A DNA stretch of 64,000 nucleotides from Bacteroides faecis MAJ27. GTDB taxonomy: Bacteria; Bacteroidota; Bacteroidia; Bacteroidales; Bacteroidaceae. How positions within the stretch are numbered: position 1 is the stretch's first letter; every line of letters begins with the position of its first letter. The notes beneath the pieces were generated by a model, which did not search any database, was not told where the DNA came from, and saw nothing but the letters and a program-made list of their open reading frames with translations. Shown one piece after another: positions 54,260 to 62,574 of the stretch. The position numbers and the translations under genes were made by a program. The stretch covers positions 1 through 64,000 of the forward strand of contig NZ_FNNN01000022.1 of assembly GCF_900106755.1 (NCBI RefSeq), in the 5' to 3' direction.

Positions 54260-55651
54260 ATGACTTCTAGAAGAGAATTCTTAAAAAAGGCAGGGCTGTT
54301 GACCGCAGCTTTCACTGTACCTAGCCTCAATACGCAGGGAGGAACAACGCAATCCAGACTGAGTCTGAAGAATACAAAGATTGCCGTAGATGATCGGTGG
54401 GATGTTATTGTAGTTGGCGGAGGACCTGGTGGTTGTGCTGCCGCTATCTCGGCAGCACGCGAAGGGGCCAAGACTCTATTGATTGAAGCAATGGGCCAAC
54501 TTGGCGGGATGGGGACAGCCGGTATGGTTCCGGCATGGTGTCCGTTTTCTGATGGTGAGAAAATCATTTATAGAGGTTTGGCAGAGAAAATCTTTGAAGC
54601 TTCGAGAAAAGGAGTACCGCATGAGAGAAAACAGAAAATGAATTGGGTGAGTATAAATCCCGAATATTTGATGACAGTTTATGATCAGATGGTTGCTGAA
54701 TCGGGAGCCCGAGTACTCTTCTTTTCAAGAGTTGCCGCTGTAGAAAAAGTAGCCGATGAAACGGTAGATGCTATTATTGTTGCAAATAAATCCGGGCTTG
54801 TTGCTTTCAAGGCAAAAGTTTTTATTGATGCGACAGGTGATGGGGATTTGGCGGCATGGGCAGGCGCATCATTCAAAAGAGGAGATGATAGTGGGGTGGT
54901 ACAGAGCTCATCTTTATGTTTCTCGTTTGCCAATGTCGATAGCTATAACTACAATCTGACGGGGCCTTCATTGCATACTAGCAATAAGAACAGCCCTGTT
55001 TATAAAGCGATTGAGTCTGGGAAATATCCATTGATAGATAAGCATTTTAATAGTAATTTTATTGGTCCGGATGTGGTACAGTTCAATGCCGGACATCTTG
55101 ATAATGTCGATTCAACGGATCCTTGGGCTACTACGCAGGCAATGATGGTAGGTCGGCAAATTGCCGGACAATATTTGGAAGCAATGAAGGACGTTCAACC
55201 CAAAACTTTTGGTAGTGCTTTTTTGGTGAAGACTGCTTCTTTGCTTGGAGTCAGAGATAGCCGTCGGATTGAAGGTGATTATACTTTTACGGTAGAGGAC
55301 TGGAAAGAACGTAGAACTTTTGAGGATGAAATCGGACGTAATTGCTATTATATAGATGTTCATAAACCAGGTCATAAAGAGACGCGTTATAAAAAAGGGG
55401 AGTCTCATGGAATACCTTATCGCTGCCTGACACCAAAAGGACTGAAAAATGTATTGACCGCAGGGCGCTGTATATCTACTGATGAAGAAGCATTCGGGAG
55501 TTTAAGGGTAATGCCTCCTTGTCTGGTGACTGGCGAAGCTGCCGGAATGGCTGCAGTACATGCTATAAAACAGGCAAGGAATGATGTCCACAAAATCGAT
55601 ACTGATTATCTGCGTAAAAGATTGAAAGAGGAGGGACAATATCTGTTGTAA
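54260..55651 (+). CDS. Tat-signal FAD-dependent oxidoreductase (PF12831 type)
   Basis: A 463-residue flavoprotein. The N-terminus MTSRREFLKKAGLLTAAFTVP is a twin-arginine signal, indicating export of the folded FAD protein. The dinucleotide-binding motif is DVIVVGGGPGGCAAAISAAREGAKTLLIEAMGQLGGMGTAGM near residues 48-90. FIDATGDGDLAAWAGA and the C-terminal LTAGRCISTDEEAFGSLRVMPPCLVTGEAAGMAA complete the FAD site. The family is called FAD_oxidored, and its physiological substrate is not known. Its place between GH2 and GH130 suggests that it acts on a sugar released from the glycan. A decayed copy of its start lies at 62380. Confidence 0.9.
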   Translation: MTSRREFLKKAGLLTAAFTVPSLNTQGGTTQSRLSLKNTKIAVDDRWDVIVVGGGPGGCAAAISAAREGAKTLLIEAMGQLGGMGTAGMVPAWCPFSDGEKIIYRGLAEKIFEASRKGVPHERKQKMNWVSINPEYLMTVYDQMVAESGARVLFFSRVAAVEKVADETVDAIIVANKSGLVAFKAKVFIDATGDGDLAAWAGASFKRGDDSGVVQSSSLCFSFANVDSYNYNLTGPSLHTSNKNSPVYKAIESGKYPLIDKHFNSNFIGPDVVQFNAGHLDNVDSTDPWATTQAMMVGRQIAGQYLEAMKDVQPKTFGSAFLVKTASLLGVRDSRRIEGDYTFTVEDWKERRTFEDEIGRNCYYIDVHKPGHKETRYKKGESHGIPYRCLTPKGLKNVLTAGRCISTDEEAFGSLRVMPPCLVTGEAAGMAAVHAIKQARNDVHKIDTDYLRKRLKEEGQYLL

Positions 55652-55689
55652 AGGTAAATGATTTATTATGAATAAAGCAGGAAAATAAG

Positions 55690-56838
55690 ATGAAACTAAA
55701 ACTCGTAATTAGTCTGACCGGTATATTGATGTTATGTGGATTTACCATGAAACCTTCTACGGATACGACTACAGGTAAAGAGGATAACAGAAATTGGGTA
55801 CTCGGTCCCTTCGTACGTCCTGAAGGTGCTAATCCCGTAATTTCACCTCAACCTACTTCTTTTTATTGTCCGATGCAGAAGCAGCAGGTGAAGTGGGAAG
55901 AGAGTGATACATTCAATCCGGCGGCTACCGTGAAAGACGGGAAAATAGTCGTACTTTACCGGGCGGAAGATAATTCAGCACAGGGCATCGGTAAAAGGAC
56001 TTCACGTATCGGATATGCTGAGAGCACGGATGGAGTCACGATGACAAAGCTGGATACTCCAGTATTATTTCCAGCGGAAGATAACTTTAAAGGTATAGAA
56101 TGGCCCGGTGGCTGTGAGGACCCGCGTGTAGCAATGACGGAAGACGGACTGTATGTGATGCTTTATACGGCATGGAACCGGAAGACACCGCGTATCGCTG
56201 TAGCCACTTCCCGGGATCTGAAAAACTGGACAAAACATGGACCCGCTTTTGAAAAGGCCTATGACGGACGTTTCACTAAAATAGCCAGTAAATCCGCTTC
56301 CATACTGACTAAAGTAAAGAAAGAAAAGCTTGTTATTGATAAAGTAGATGGCAAGTATTTCATGTACTGGGGAGAGTATGCTGTTCATGCAGCTACTTCT
56401 GACAATCTTGTGGACTGGTATCCAGTGCTGGACGAGAAGAATGAACTAAAGAAGTTGGCGAGACCGCGTAAAGGTCATTTTGACTGTCAGATGACAGAAT
56501 GCGGACCTCCGGCAATACGGACTAAAAAGGGGATCGTACTTCTATATAATGGAAAAAATGCAGGAAAAGAGAGGGACACCGATTATCCGGTAGGAGCCTA
56601 TTGTGCAGGACAACTCTTGTTTGATAATAATGATCCTTATAAAGTTTTGGATCGGTTAGATAAACCTTTCTTTGTACCTGAGGCCTCTTTTGAGAAAAGT
56701 GGGCAATACAAAGATGGAACGGTGTTTATTGAGGGATTGGCGTATTATAAGAAGAAATTATATCTCTATTATGGTTGCGCAGACTCGAGAATAGCAGTGG
56801 CTGTATGCGATAATGTAAGGAATCTGAAAGTTAGATGA
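55690..56838 (+). CDS. GH130 family glycosidase or phosphorylase
   Basis: A 382-residue protein with a likely signal (MKLKLVISLTGILMLCGFTMK, possibly lipidated at Cys17). It has a five-bladed propeller of the GH130 type. The family motif is WPGGCEDPRVAMTEDGLYVMLYT, with the catalytic aspartate near residue 144. FNPAATVKDGKIVVLYRAED and ECGPPAIRTKKGIVLLYNG mark other blades. GH130 includes beta-mannoside phosphorylases and exported beta-1,2-mannosidases, and this exported copy would more likely hydrolyse. The basic residues that hold phosphate in the phosphorylases cannot be judged by eye. It lies 38 bp after the FAD oxidoreductase gene. Confidence 0.85.
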   Translation: MKLKLVISLTGILMLCGFTMKPSTDTTTGKEDNRNWVLGPFVRPEGANPVISPQPTSFYCPMQKQQVKWEESDTFNPAATVKDGKIVVLYRAEDNSAQGIGKRTSRIGYAESTDGVTMTKLDTPVLFPAEDNFKGIEWPGGCEDPRVAMTEDGLYVMLYTAWNRKTPRIAVATSRDLKNWTKHGPAFEKAYDGRFTKIASKSASILTKVKKEKLVIDKVDGKYFMYWGEYAVHAATSDNLVDWYPVLDEKNELKKLARPRKGHFDCQMTECGPPAIRTKKGIVLLYNGKNAGKERDTDYPVGAYCAGQLLFDNNDPYKVLDRLDKPFFVPEASFEKSGQYKDGTVFIEGLAYYKKKLYLYYGCADSRIAVAVCDNVRNLKVR

Positions 56839-56886
56839 TTAGTTGTATATATTCTATAATTGTATAATAAATAAAAATAAGTCGTT

Positions 56887-57990
56887 ATGTGTAAAAAACT
56901 ACTTTTATTATTGCTTTTGCTACCTTTTCAACTATTATGTGCTCAGACTAAGTTGTTGACGGACTTTCCGGAGGGTTATACCCCTGAAGAGGTCGGCAAG
57001 CGTTTGGCATATCGCTTTATAGGTGAGAAGCACGCGCTTCATGCCGGTAAATGGATTGGGTATCCAGAGACGTTTTATTGGAATGGTGCACTAAAATATG
57101 CTGCGGTAACAAAAGATAAAGAGCTGATTAAACTTTTGCAGAATAAGTTTGAACCTCTGTTTACATCAGAGAAAGCATTGCAACCGATTATGAATCATGT
57201 TGATTTGAATATGTTTGGCAGCTTGCCACTGGAAATGTACCACGTGACAAAAGATAAGAAATACTGGTATCTGGGATTGCCTTATGCTGATTCTCAATGG
57301 GAAGTTCCTGCAAATGCCAAACCAAAAGAAAAAGAATGGGCTGAAAAAGGATATTCTTGGCAAACACGTTTGTGGATTGATGACATGTATATGATTACGA
57401 TTGTGCAGACCCACGCATACAAAGTGACAAAAGACCGTAAATATATTGACCGGGCAGCGAAAGAAATGGTTATGTACTTGGACGAGCTGCAACGTCCGAA
57501 TGGACTTTTCTATCATGCTCCGGATGTTCCTTACTATTGGGGACGTGGAAATGGATGGATGGCAGCGGGTATGTCGGAGTTGCTCCGGTGTTTGCCCAAA
57601 AAACATAAAGACCGTGCCCGTATCTTAGAAGGTTATCAGAAGATGATGAAAAGTTTGAAAGAATATCAGAATGCAGAGGGGTTGTGGAACCAACTGATTG
57701 ATAAACCTGATTGCTGGACGGAATCATCAGGATCGGCTATGTTTACTTTCGCATTCATAATGGGGGTTAAGAATGGTTGGCTGGATGCTGACGAATATGC
57801 ACCTGCTGCTCGAAAAGCGTGGCTGGCTTTAGTTCCATACGTTAACGAAAAGAATCAAGTAAAAGCTGTTTGTGTAGGAACAAATAAAAAGAATGACTTG
57901 CAGTATTATTATGATCGTCCTCGTCGTACGGGTGATTATCATGGACAGGGGCCCGTCCTTTGGTGTACTGTCGCTCTTTTAGAGAAATAA
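56887..57990 (+). CDS. GH105 unsaturated uronyl hydrolase
   Basis: A 367-residue secreted enzyme (signal MCKKLLLLLLLLPFQLLCAQ). The GH105 motifs are the same as in its relative at 50204: KGYSWQTRLWIDDMYMITIV, NGLFYHAPDVPYYWGRGNGWMAAGM, LWNQLIDKPDCWTESSGSAMFTF and YYDRPRRTGDYHGQGPVLWC. The two are close paralogues sharing even the bases before the ATG. It ends the operon from 51444 and is followed by a terminator and a 280-bp non-operonic gap. Confidence 0.94.
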   Translation: MCKKLLLLLLLLPFQLLCAQTKLLTDFPEGYTPEEVGKRLAYRFIGEKHALHAGKWIGYPETFYWNGALKYAAVTKDKELIKLLQNKFEPLFTSEKALQPIMNHVDLNMFGSLPLEMYHVTKDKKYWYLGLPYADSQWEVPANAKPKEKEWAEKGYSWQTRLWIDDMYMITIVQTHAYKVTKDRKYIDRAAKEMVMYLDELQRPNGLFYHAPDVPYYWGRGNGWMAAGMSELLRCLPKKHKDRARILEGYQKMMKSLKEYQNAEGLWNQLIDKPDCWTESSGSAMFTFAFIMGVKNGWLDADEYAPAARKAWLALVPYVNEKNQVKAVCVGTNKKNDLQYYYDRPRRTGDYHGQGPVLWCTVALLEK

Positions 57991-58044
57991 CTGATTATTC
58001 CTTGTCCTTGTTTTATTGCTGAGTAAATCACAGTAAATCATATT

Positions 58045-58086
58045 CCGTAGTTTCCCTTTTTAGAGGGGAAACTGCGGTTCTTTTTA
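58045..58086 (+). terminator. Terminator after GH105
   Basis: CCGTAGTTTCCC at 58045-58056 pairs with GGGAAACTGCGG at 58066-58077 with one G-T pair. TTCTTTTT follows directly. Confidence 0.85.
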
Positions 58087-58156
58087 TAATAATGGATATG
58101 GTTCTATGAAACAGAATATCTCTGATACCGGCAATGGATGGATGGAAAGAAGGACA

Positions 58157-58303
58157 TTATATGTTCTGTTTTGGTATTATTTTATTCATTCTACGTACAT
58201 TTAGAACGGATTCTTCTACTAATTGCTCAATTTGTTTTACTGAGATAGAGTGATCTTCGCTAATTTTGTACTCGTTGATAAGAGCCGGAATGGCTTGAAA
58301 ATA
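58157..58303 (-). pseudogene. C-terminal gene remnant, possibly an iron-containing alcohol dehydrogenase
   Basis: On the minus strand an open frame without a start reads FQAIPALINEYKISEDH and continues VKQIEQLVEESVLNVRRM to a stop at 58157-58159. The pattern of a short helix, an acidic break and a final helix with RR resembles the C-terminus of group III alcohol dehydrogenases, but this assignment is weak. An upstream stop closes the frame. It is likely the end of a lost gene between the GH105 and the next operon. Confidence 0.3.
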
Positions 58304-58324
58304 TATCTAAATAAAGTATTAACA

Positions 58325-58347
58325 GAATCAGAATTAGTTGCTGATTC
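58325..58347. promoter_or_regulatory. Inverted repeat upstream of the toroid enzyme, shared with the GH89 gene
   Basis: GAATCAG at 58325-58331 and CTGATTC at 58341-58347 with loop AATTAGTTG. The arms and much of the loop match the repeat at 24287-24310 upstream of the GH89 gene. It ends 8 bp before the ATG at 58356. Confidence 0.6.
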
Positions 58348-58355
58348 ATATAATT

Positions 58356-60401
58356 ATGATGAGCTGTATGAACTTAAAATTCTTGCTTTGTGGAATAGCT
58401 ACTGTACTATTGACCGGAACTGTTAAGGCTGTTGACTATACGCCGGAACAGGTGAATGCACATGTTTCTTTGAAAGTGCCTGGAAATAAGGCCAAGCAGT
58501 ACCCTTTAATTTTGAAGAGAGTGCAGAATGATAATTCTACCTATCAGTTAGTTGCATCTGAAAGCATTCCGCTGACGATTTCTCAGAAGATCAAAGAAAC
58601 TAATGGACGTCTACATATTGACATGTGTATTACAGCTCTGGAGGATGTGTACTTTAATTATGGACAGAAGGTAGTTACTGGTTTCCGCCATGACGATTGT
58701 TTGTTTTATATGCCCGGATTCTGGTATCGTCGCAATCTGCGTTCACCTAAAGAAGCTCCTTCGTTTCATACATCTGATAGTTGGGTAGTCCGTGAGGACA
58801 GGTTGAGTGCTCCACTGACCGGAATTTATAATGAAAAGGACAAGCGATATATGACGGTAAACCGGCTGGATAAGTTTACGACTGACGCTTTGACTACGCA
58901 TAAAGAAGGTGAAGTAATTCTTTCCGGAAAAACATCTCTGGGCTTTACAGGTTTTGAGAACCAGAATGGAGTGGCTGCCCTTTCTTTCGGTTTTCCTTAT
59001 CAGGAAGCTCCCAGAAGCTATATCCGTAAATTGACATTGGCTCCTAAGGTAGAAGCTTTTCAGTTATTGAAGAAAGGGGAAAACGTAATGTTAACTTGGG
59101 AAATCTCAGAAAGTAGTGCTGATGATTTCTCCGATTTTATACGTCAGACTTGGGAATATTCTTATGATACTTATGCTCCGAAACCTGTTGATACTCCTTA
59201 TTCTATTCCGGAAATGAAGCAGACACTTAGTCATTACTTTGTGAATAGCTTGGTAAGTAGGCCGGAATTGACCTATAATTCGGGTGTAGGTTTGCGTACG
59301 GATGATTGTAAAAGTAATGGTGAGGCAGAAATAGGTTTTGTCGGGCGTGTTCTTTTGAATGCATTCAATGCATGGGAGTATGGCTGGGAGAATAATCGCG
59401 AAGAATTGAAAGACAATAGTCTAAAGATTTTTGATAGTTATTTGAAGAACGGTTTTACTCCGGCAGGTTTCTTTAAGGAGTTTGTTAACTTAAACCGTGG
59501 ATTTGAGGAACCGGTGCATAGTATTCGACGTCAGTCTGAGGGAATTTATGCGATGCTTCATTTCCTGGCGTACGAAAAGGAGCAAGGGCGCAAACATCCG
59601 GAATGGGAACAGCGGGTAAAGCAAATGTTTGAGATGTTTCTGAAACTCCAAAATGCTGATGGAAGTTTCCCAAGAAAATTCCGTGATGATTTTACGATTG
59701 TTGATAAGAGCGGTGGTAGTACTCCTTCAGCTACATTGCCATTGGTGATGGGATATAAGTATTTCAAAGACAAGCGATATCTTGCCAGTGCCAGAAAAAC
59801 AGCCGAGTATCTTGAAAAGGAGCTGATCTCCAAAGCTGATTATTTTTCTTCTACACTGGATGCAAACTGTGAAGATAAAGAAGCGTCGTTATATACAGCT
59901 ACTGCTACGTATTATCTCTCACTGATAACGAAAGGTGAAGAACATAAACATTATGCTGATTTGACAAAGAAAGCCGCATATTTTGCTTTGTCCTGGTATT
60001 ATTTATGGGATGTTCCGTTTGCTCCCGGACAAATGTTGGGAGATATCGGTATGAAGACTCGTGGTTGGGGAAATGTGTCAGTAGAAAATAATCATATCGA
60101 CGTATTTATCTTCGAATTTGCTGACGTACTTCGTTGGTTATCTAAAGAGTATAAAGAGAACCGCTTGTCAGATTTTGCAGAGGTGATTTCGACCTCTATG
60201 CGTCAGTTGTTACCCCATGAAGGGCATATGTGTGGAATTGCCAAAGTGGGTTATTATCCGGAAGTAGTTCAGCACACTAACTGGGACTATGGAAAGAATG
60301 GTAAAGGATATTATAATGATATTTTTGCCCCAGGATGGACGGTTGCTTCTTTATGGGAACTTTATACTCCCGGACGCGCTGAAACTTTCCTGAAAAAATA
60401 A
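58356..60401 (+). CDS. Secreted (alpha/alpha)-toroid enzyme of unassigned family
   Basis: A 681-residue secreted protein with a signal peptide around MNLKFLLCGIATVLLTGTVKA. ATG 58356 is chosen over a TTG at 58338 that lies inside the inverted repeat. Residues about 30-270 are beta-rich, and residues about 280-680 are helical. The helical part has EPVHSIRRQSEGIYAMLHFLAYEKEQGRKHPEWEQRVKQMFEMFLKLQNADGSFPRKF, a run of toroid hairpins, and GWGNVSVENNHIDVFIFEFADVLRW. The layout resembles toroid glycosidases such as GH154-type glucuronidases, but I cannot confirm a family. A lyase role is also possible and would supply substrate for the GH105 enzymes. Confidence 0.6.
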   Translation: MMSCMNLKFLLCGIATVLLTGTVKAVDYTPEQVNAHVSLKVPGNKAKQYPLILKRVQNDNSTYQLVASESIPLTISQKIKETNGRLHIDMCITALEDVYFNYGQKVVTGFRHDDCLFYMPGFWYRRNLRSPKEAPSFHTSDSWVVREDRLSAPLTGIYNEKDKRYMTVNRLDKFTTDALTTHKEGEVILSGKTSLGFTGFENQNGVAALSFGFPYQEAPRSYIRKLTLAPKVEAFQLLKKGENVMLTWEISESSADDFSDFIRQTWEYSYDTYAPKPVDTPYSIPEMKQTLSHYFVNSLVSRPELTYNSGVGLRTDDCKSNGEAEIGFVGRVLLNAFNAWEYGWENNREELKDNSLKIFDSYLKNGFTPAGFFKEFVNLNRGFEEPVHSIRRQSEGIYAMLHFLAYEKEQGRKHPEWEQRVKQMFEMFLKLQNADGSFPRKFRDDFTIVDKSGGSTPSATLPLVMGYKYFKDKRYLASARKTAEYLEKELISKADYFSSTLDANCEDKEASLYTATATYYLSLITKGEEHKHYADLTKKAAYFALSWYYLWDVPFAPGQMLGDIGMKTRGWGNVSVENNHIDVFIFEFADVLRWLSKEYKENRLSDFAEVISTSMRQLLPHEGHMCGIAKVGYYPEVVQHTNWDYGKNGKGYYNDIFAPGWTVASLWELYTPGRAETFLKK

Positions 60402-60443
60402 AGTGATGCAGGTTGTATCTGGAGAAATCTTTTAAATTATATC

Positions 60444-62255
60444 ATGATGAAACAATTGATTATCTTATTAGTTGTATTTTTAAATTGTTCGTACTTGTCT
60501 GCCCAGTGGAAGCCTGCAGGAGAACGAATTAAAACAGAATGGGCTACCAAAATAGATGTTGAGAATGTGTTGCCCGAGTATCCCCGTCCAATTATGGAAC
60601 GTCCGGATTGGATGAATCTGAATGGGTTATGGAATTATGCCATTGCTCCGGTAGGGCAGGCTGCTCCTCAAAAATATGATGGACAGATTTTGGTTCCTTT
60701 TGCGATAGAGTCTAGTTTGTCCGGTGTTGGAAAAAGGCTTGGAAAGGATAATGACTTGTGGTATCAACGCAAATTCTCTGTACCATCAAAATGGAAAGGT
60801 GAACGTGTATTGTTACATTTTGGAGCTGTTGACTGGAAGGCTGATATTTGGGTAAATCAAATCAAAATAGGACAACATACAGGAGGTTTTACTCCTTTCT
60901 CATTTGATATCACTCCTGCTTTAAAAAATGGAGAGAATGAACTGGTGGTAAAAGTTTGGGACCCTACTGATAATGGTACTCAGCCTAGAGGAAAACAAGT
61001 GAATAAACCGTCGGGTATCTGGTATACGCCGGTAAGTGGAATATGGCAGACGGTGTGGCTGGAATCTGTGCCTGCACAGTTTATTACGAACATCAAGACA
61101 ACCCCTGATATCGACTTGAATAAGTTGGTGGTAGAGGTTGCTACTGATAAGAAGAAGCTTTCGAGCAAAATAGAAGTAAAGGTGTTCGATGGTAAGGAGT
61201 TGGTGGCTAAAGGGATTTCTATTAATGGTGTTCCTGTTGAAGTCTCTATGCCAGCTGATGTAAAGTTATGGTCACCGGATTCTCCTTCTCTATATGATTT
61301 GGAAATCAGTTTGTTTGAAGGGAATAAGCTGATGGATAAGGTTAAGAGTTATGCTGCTATGCGTAAGTTCTCTACCAAGAGAGATAAAAACGGTATTGTG
61401 CGTTTGCAGTTAAATAATAAAGATTTATTCCAGTTTGGTCCTTTAGACCAGGGATGGTGGCCTGACGGTTTGTATACAGCTCCTTCGGATGAAGCTTTGG
61501 TATATGATATTCAAAAGACGAAAGATTTTGGCTATAATATGATTCGCAAACATATCAAAGTGGAACCGGCTCGTTGGTATACGCATTGTGACCGTTTGGG
61601 AATTATTGTATGGCAGGATATGCCGAGCGGAGATAAAAATCCGGAATGGCAGATGCGTGAGTATTTTACAGGAACGGAAAGAAAGCGTTCTGCAGAATCG
61701 GAGGCAACCTATCGTAAAGAATGGAAAGAAATTATCGACTGTCTTTATTCTTATCCTTGTATCGGTACATGGGTGCCGTTTAATGAAGCTTGGGGACAGT
61801 TCAAGACTCCGGAAATTGCTGAATGGACAAAGCGATATGATCCTTCACGACTCGTGAATCCTGCTAGTGGTGGTAATCATTATACGTGCGGTGATATGCT
61901 TGATTTACATCATTATCCGGGTCCGGAAATGTTTTTGTATGATGCTCAACGTGCTACTGTGCTCGGAGAATATGGTGGTATCGGTTTGGTATTGAAAGAG
62001 CATCTTTGGGAACCGGATCGTAACTGGGGATATGTCCAATTCAATACTTCTAAAGAGGCCACTGATAAATACTTGGAGTATGCCAATGTGTTGAAAGATC
62101 TGATTCCTCGTGGATTCTCTGCCGCTGTTTATACACAGACTACAGATGTTGAGGTAGAAATAAACGGATTGCTAACTTATGACCGTAAGGTTATTAAACT
62201 GGACGAAAAGGCATTGAGGAAGATTAATAGGGAAATTTGTGATGCTCTGAAATAA
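60444..62255 (+). CDS. GH2 family glycosidase (short form)
   Basis: A 603-residue secreted GH2 enzyme with a signal peptide (MMKQLIILLVVFLNCSYLSAQ). It has the sugar-binding domain (NDLWYQRKFSVPSKWKGERVLLHFGAVDWKADIWVNQIKIGQHTGGFTPFSFDIT), the Ig-like domain and the TIM barrel. The acid/base is probably Glu448 in TWVPFNEAWGQF and the nucleophile Glu509 in TVLGEYGGIGL. Its form matches shorter beta-galactosidase or beta-glucuronidase-like Bacteroides GH2 proteins, while the 903-residue GH2 at 51444 belongs to another branch. It is 42 bp after the toroid enzyme and shares its transcript. A weak GC-rich hairpin follows at 62298-62330. Confidence 0.94.
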   Translation: MMKQLIILLVVFLNCSYLSAQWKPAGERIKTEWATKIDVENVLPEYPRPIMERPDWMNLNGLWNYAIAPVGQAAPQKYDGQILVPFAIESSLSGVGKRLGKDNDLWYQRKFSVPSKWKGERVLLHFGAVDWKADIWVNQIKIGQHTGGFTPFSFDITPALKNGENELVVKVWDPTDNGTQPRGKQVNKPSGIWYTPVSGIWQTVWLESVPAQFITNIKTTPDIDLNKLVVEVATDKKKLSSKIEVKVFDGKELVAKGISINGVPVEVSMPADVKLWSPDSPSLYDLEISLFEGNKLMDKVKSYAAMRKFSTKRDKNGIVRLQLNNKDLFQFGPLDQGWWPDGLYTAPSDEALVYDIQKTKDFGYNMIRKHIKVEPARWYTHCDRLGIIVWQDMPSGDKNPEWQMREYFTGTERKRSAESEATYRKEWKEIIDCLYSYPCIGTWVPFNEAWGQFKTPEIAEWTKRYDPSRLVNPASGGNHYTCGDMLDLHHYPGPEMFLYDAQRATVLGEYGGIGLVLKEHLWEPDRNWGYVQFNTSKEATDKYLEYANVLKDLIPRGFSAAVYTQTTDVEVEINGLLTYDRKVIKLDEKALRKINREICDALK

Positions 62256-62297
62256 TTGGCTTCAATTATCACATAATATTTATCTGATTGTTGGTAT

Positions 62298-62330
62298 GGG
62301 GCGGACTAAAACACTTTTTTAGCCCGCCCT
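62298..62330 (+). terminator. GC-rich hairpin after the GH2 gene
   Basis: GGGGCGGACTAAAA at 62298-62311 pairs largely with TTTTTAGCCCGCCC ending near 62329. The following T-run is weak, so efficiency is uncertain. Confidence 0.5.
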
Positions 62331-62379
62331 TATAGGATTATCACTAGTTTTCTATCAAACATAATTAAGAATAGATACA

Positions 62380-62448
62380 ATGACTTCAAAAAGAAATTTC
62401 TTAGAGAAGGCTGGTTTACTTACTGTTTCTGCTATTAATAATGCATAA
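62380..62448 (+). pseudogene. Scar of a second FAD-oxidoreductase gene start
   Basis: A 22-codon frame beginning MTSKRNFLEKAGLLT matches the start of the FAD oxidoreductase at 54260 (MTSRREFLKKAGLLT) in protein, DNA and the bases just upstream. It stops after the signal region, leaving no enzyme. It is evidence that a paralogous gene stood here and was deleted. The remaining part of the 319-bp gap holds the GH2 hairpin and the GH43 promoter. Confidence 0.55.
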
Positions 62449-62529
62449 AAGGATAGTAGTAGAATCTCTGGTTCCATATGTGATGTATACTTTGCTTACA
62501 AGGTGTAGTGATTTTGTACGAAAATATAG

Positions 62530-62537
62530 TAACTTTG
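62530..62537 (+). promoter_or_regulatory. -7 box of the last GH43 gene
   Basis: TAACTTTG matches TAnnTTTG and lies 38 bp upstream of the ATG at 62575. A TTTG at 62513-62516 is close but not at the usual spacing. This copy may be expressed apart from the PUL. Confidence 0.5.
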
Positions 62538-62574
62538 CCTGCATCGTATAATTATAAACTTAAAAAGTCTGTCT

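Noticed and set aside
58338..58355. TTG start for the toroid enzyme
   Set aside because: It lies inside the conserved inverted repeat, and an ATG follows 18 bp later with a normal signal peptide.
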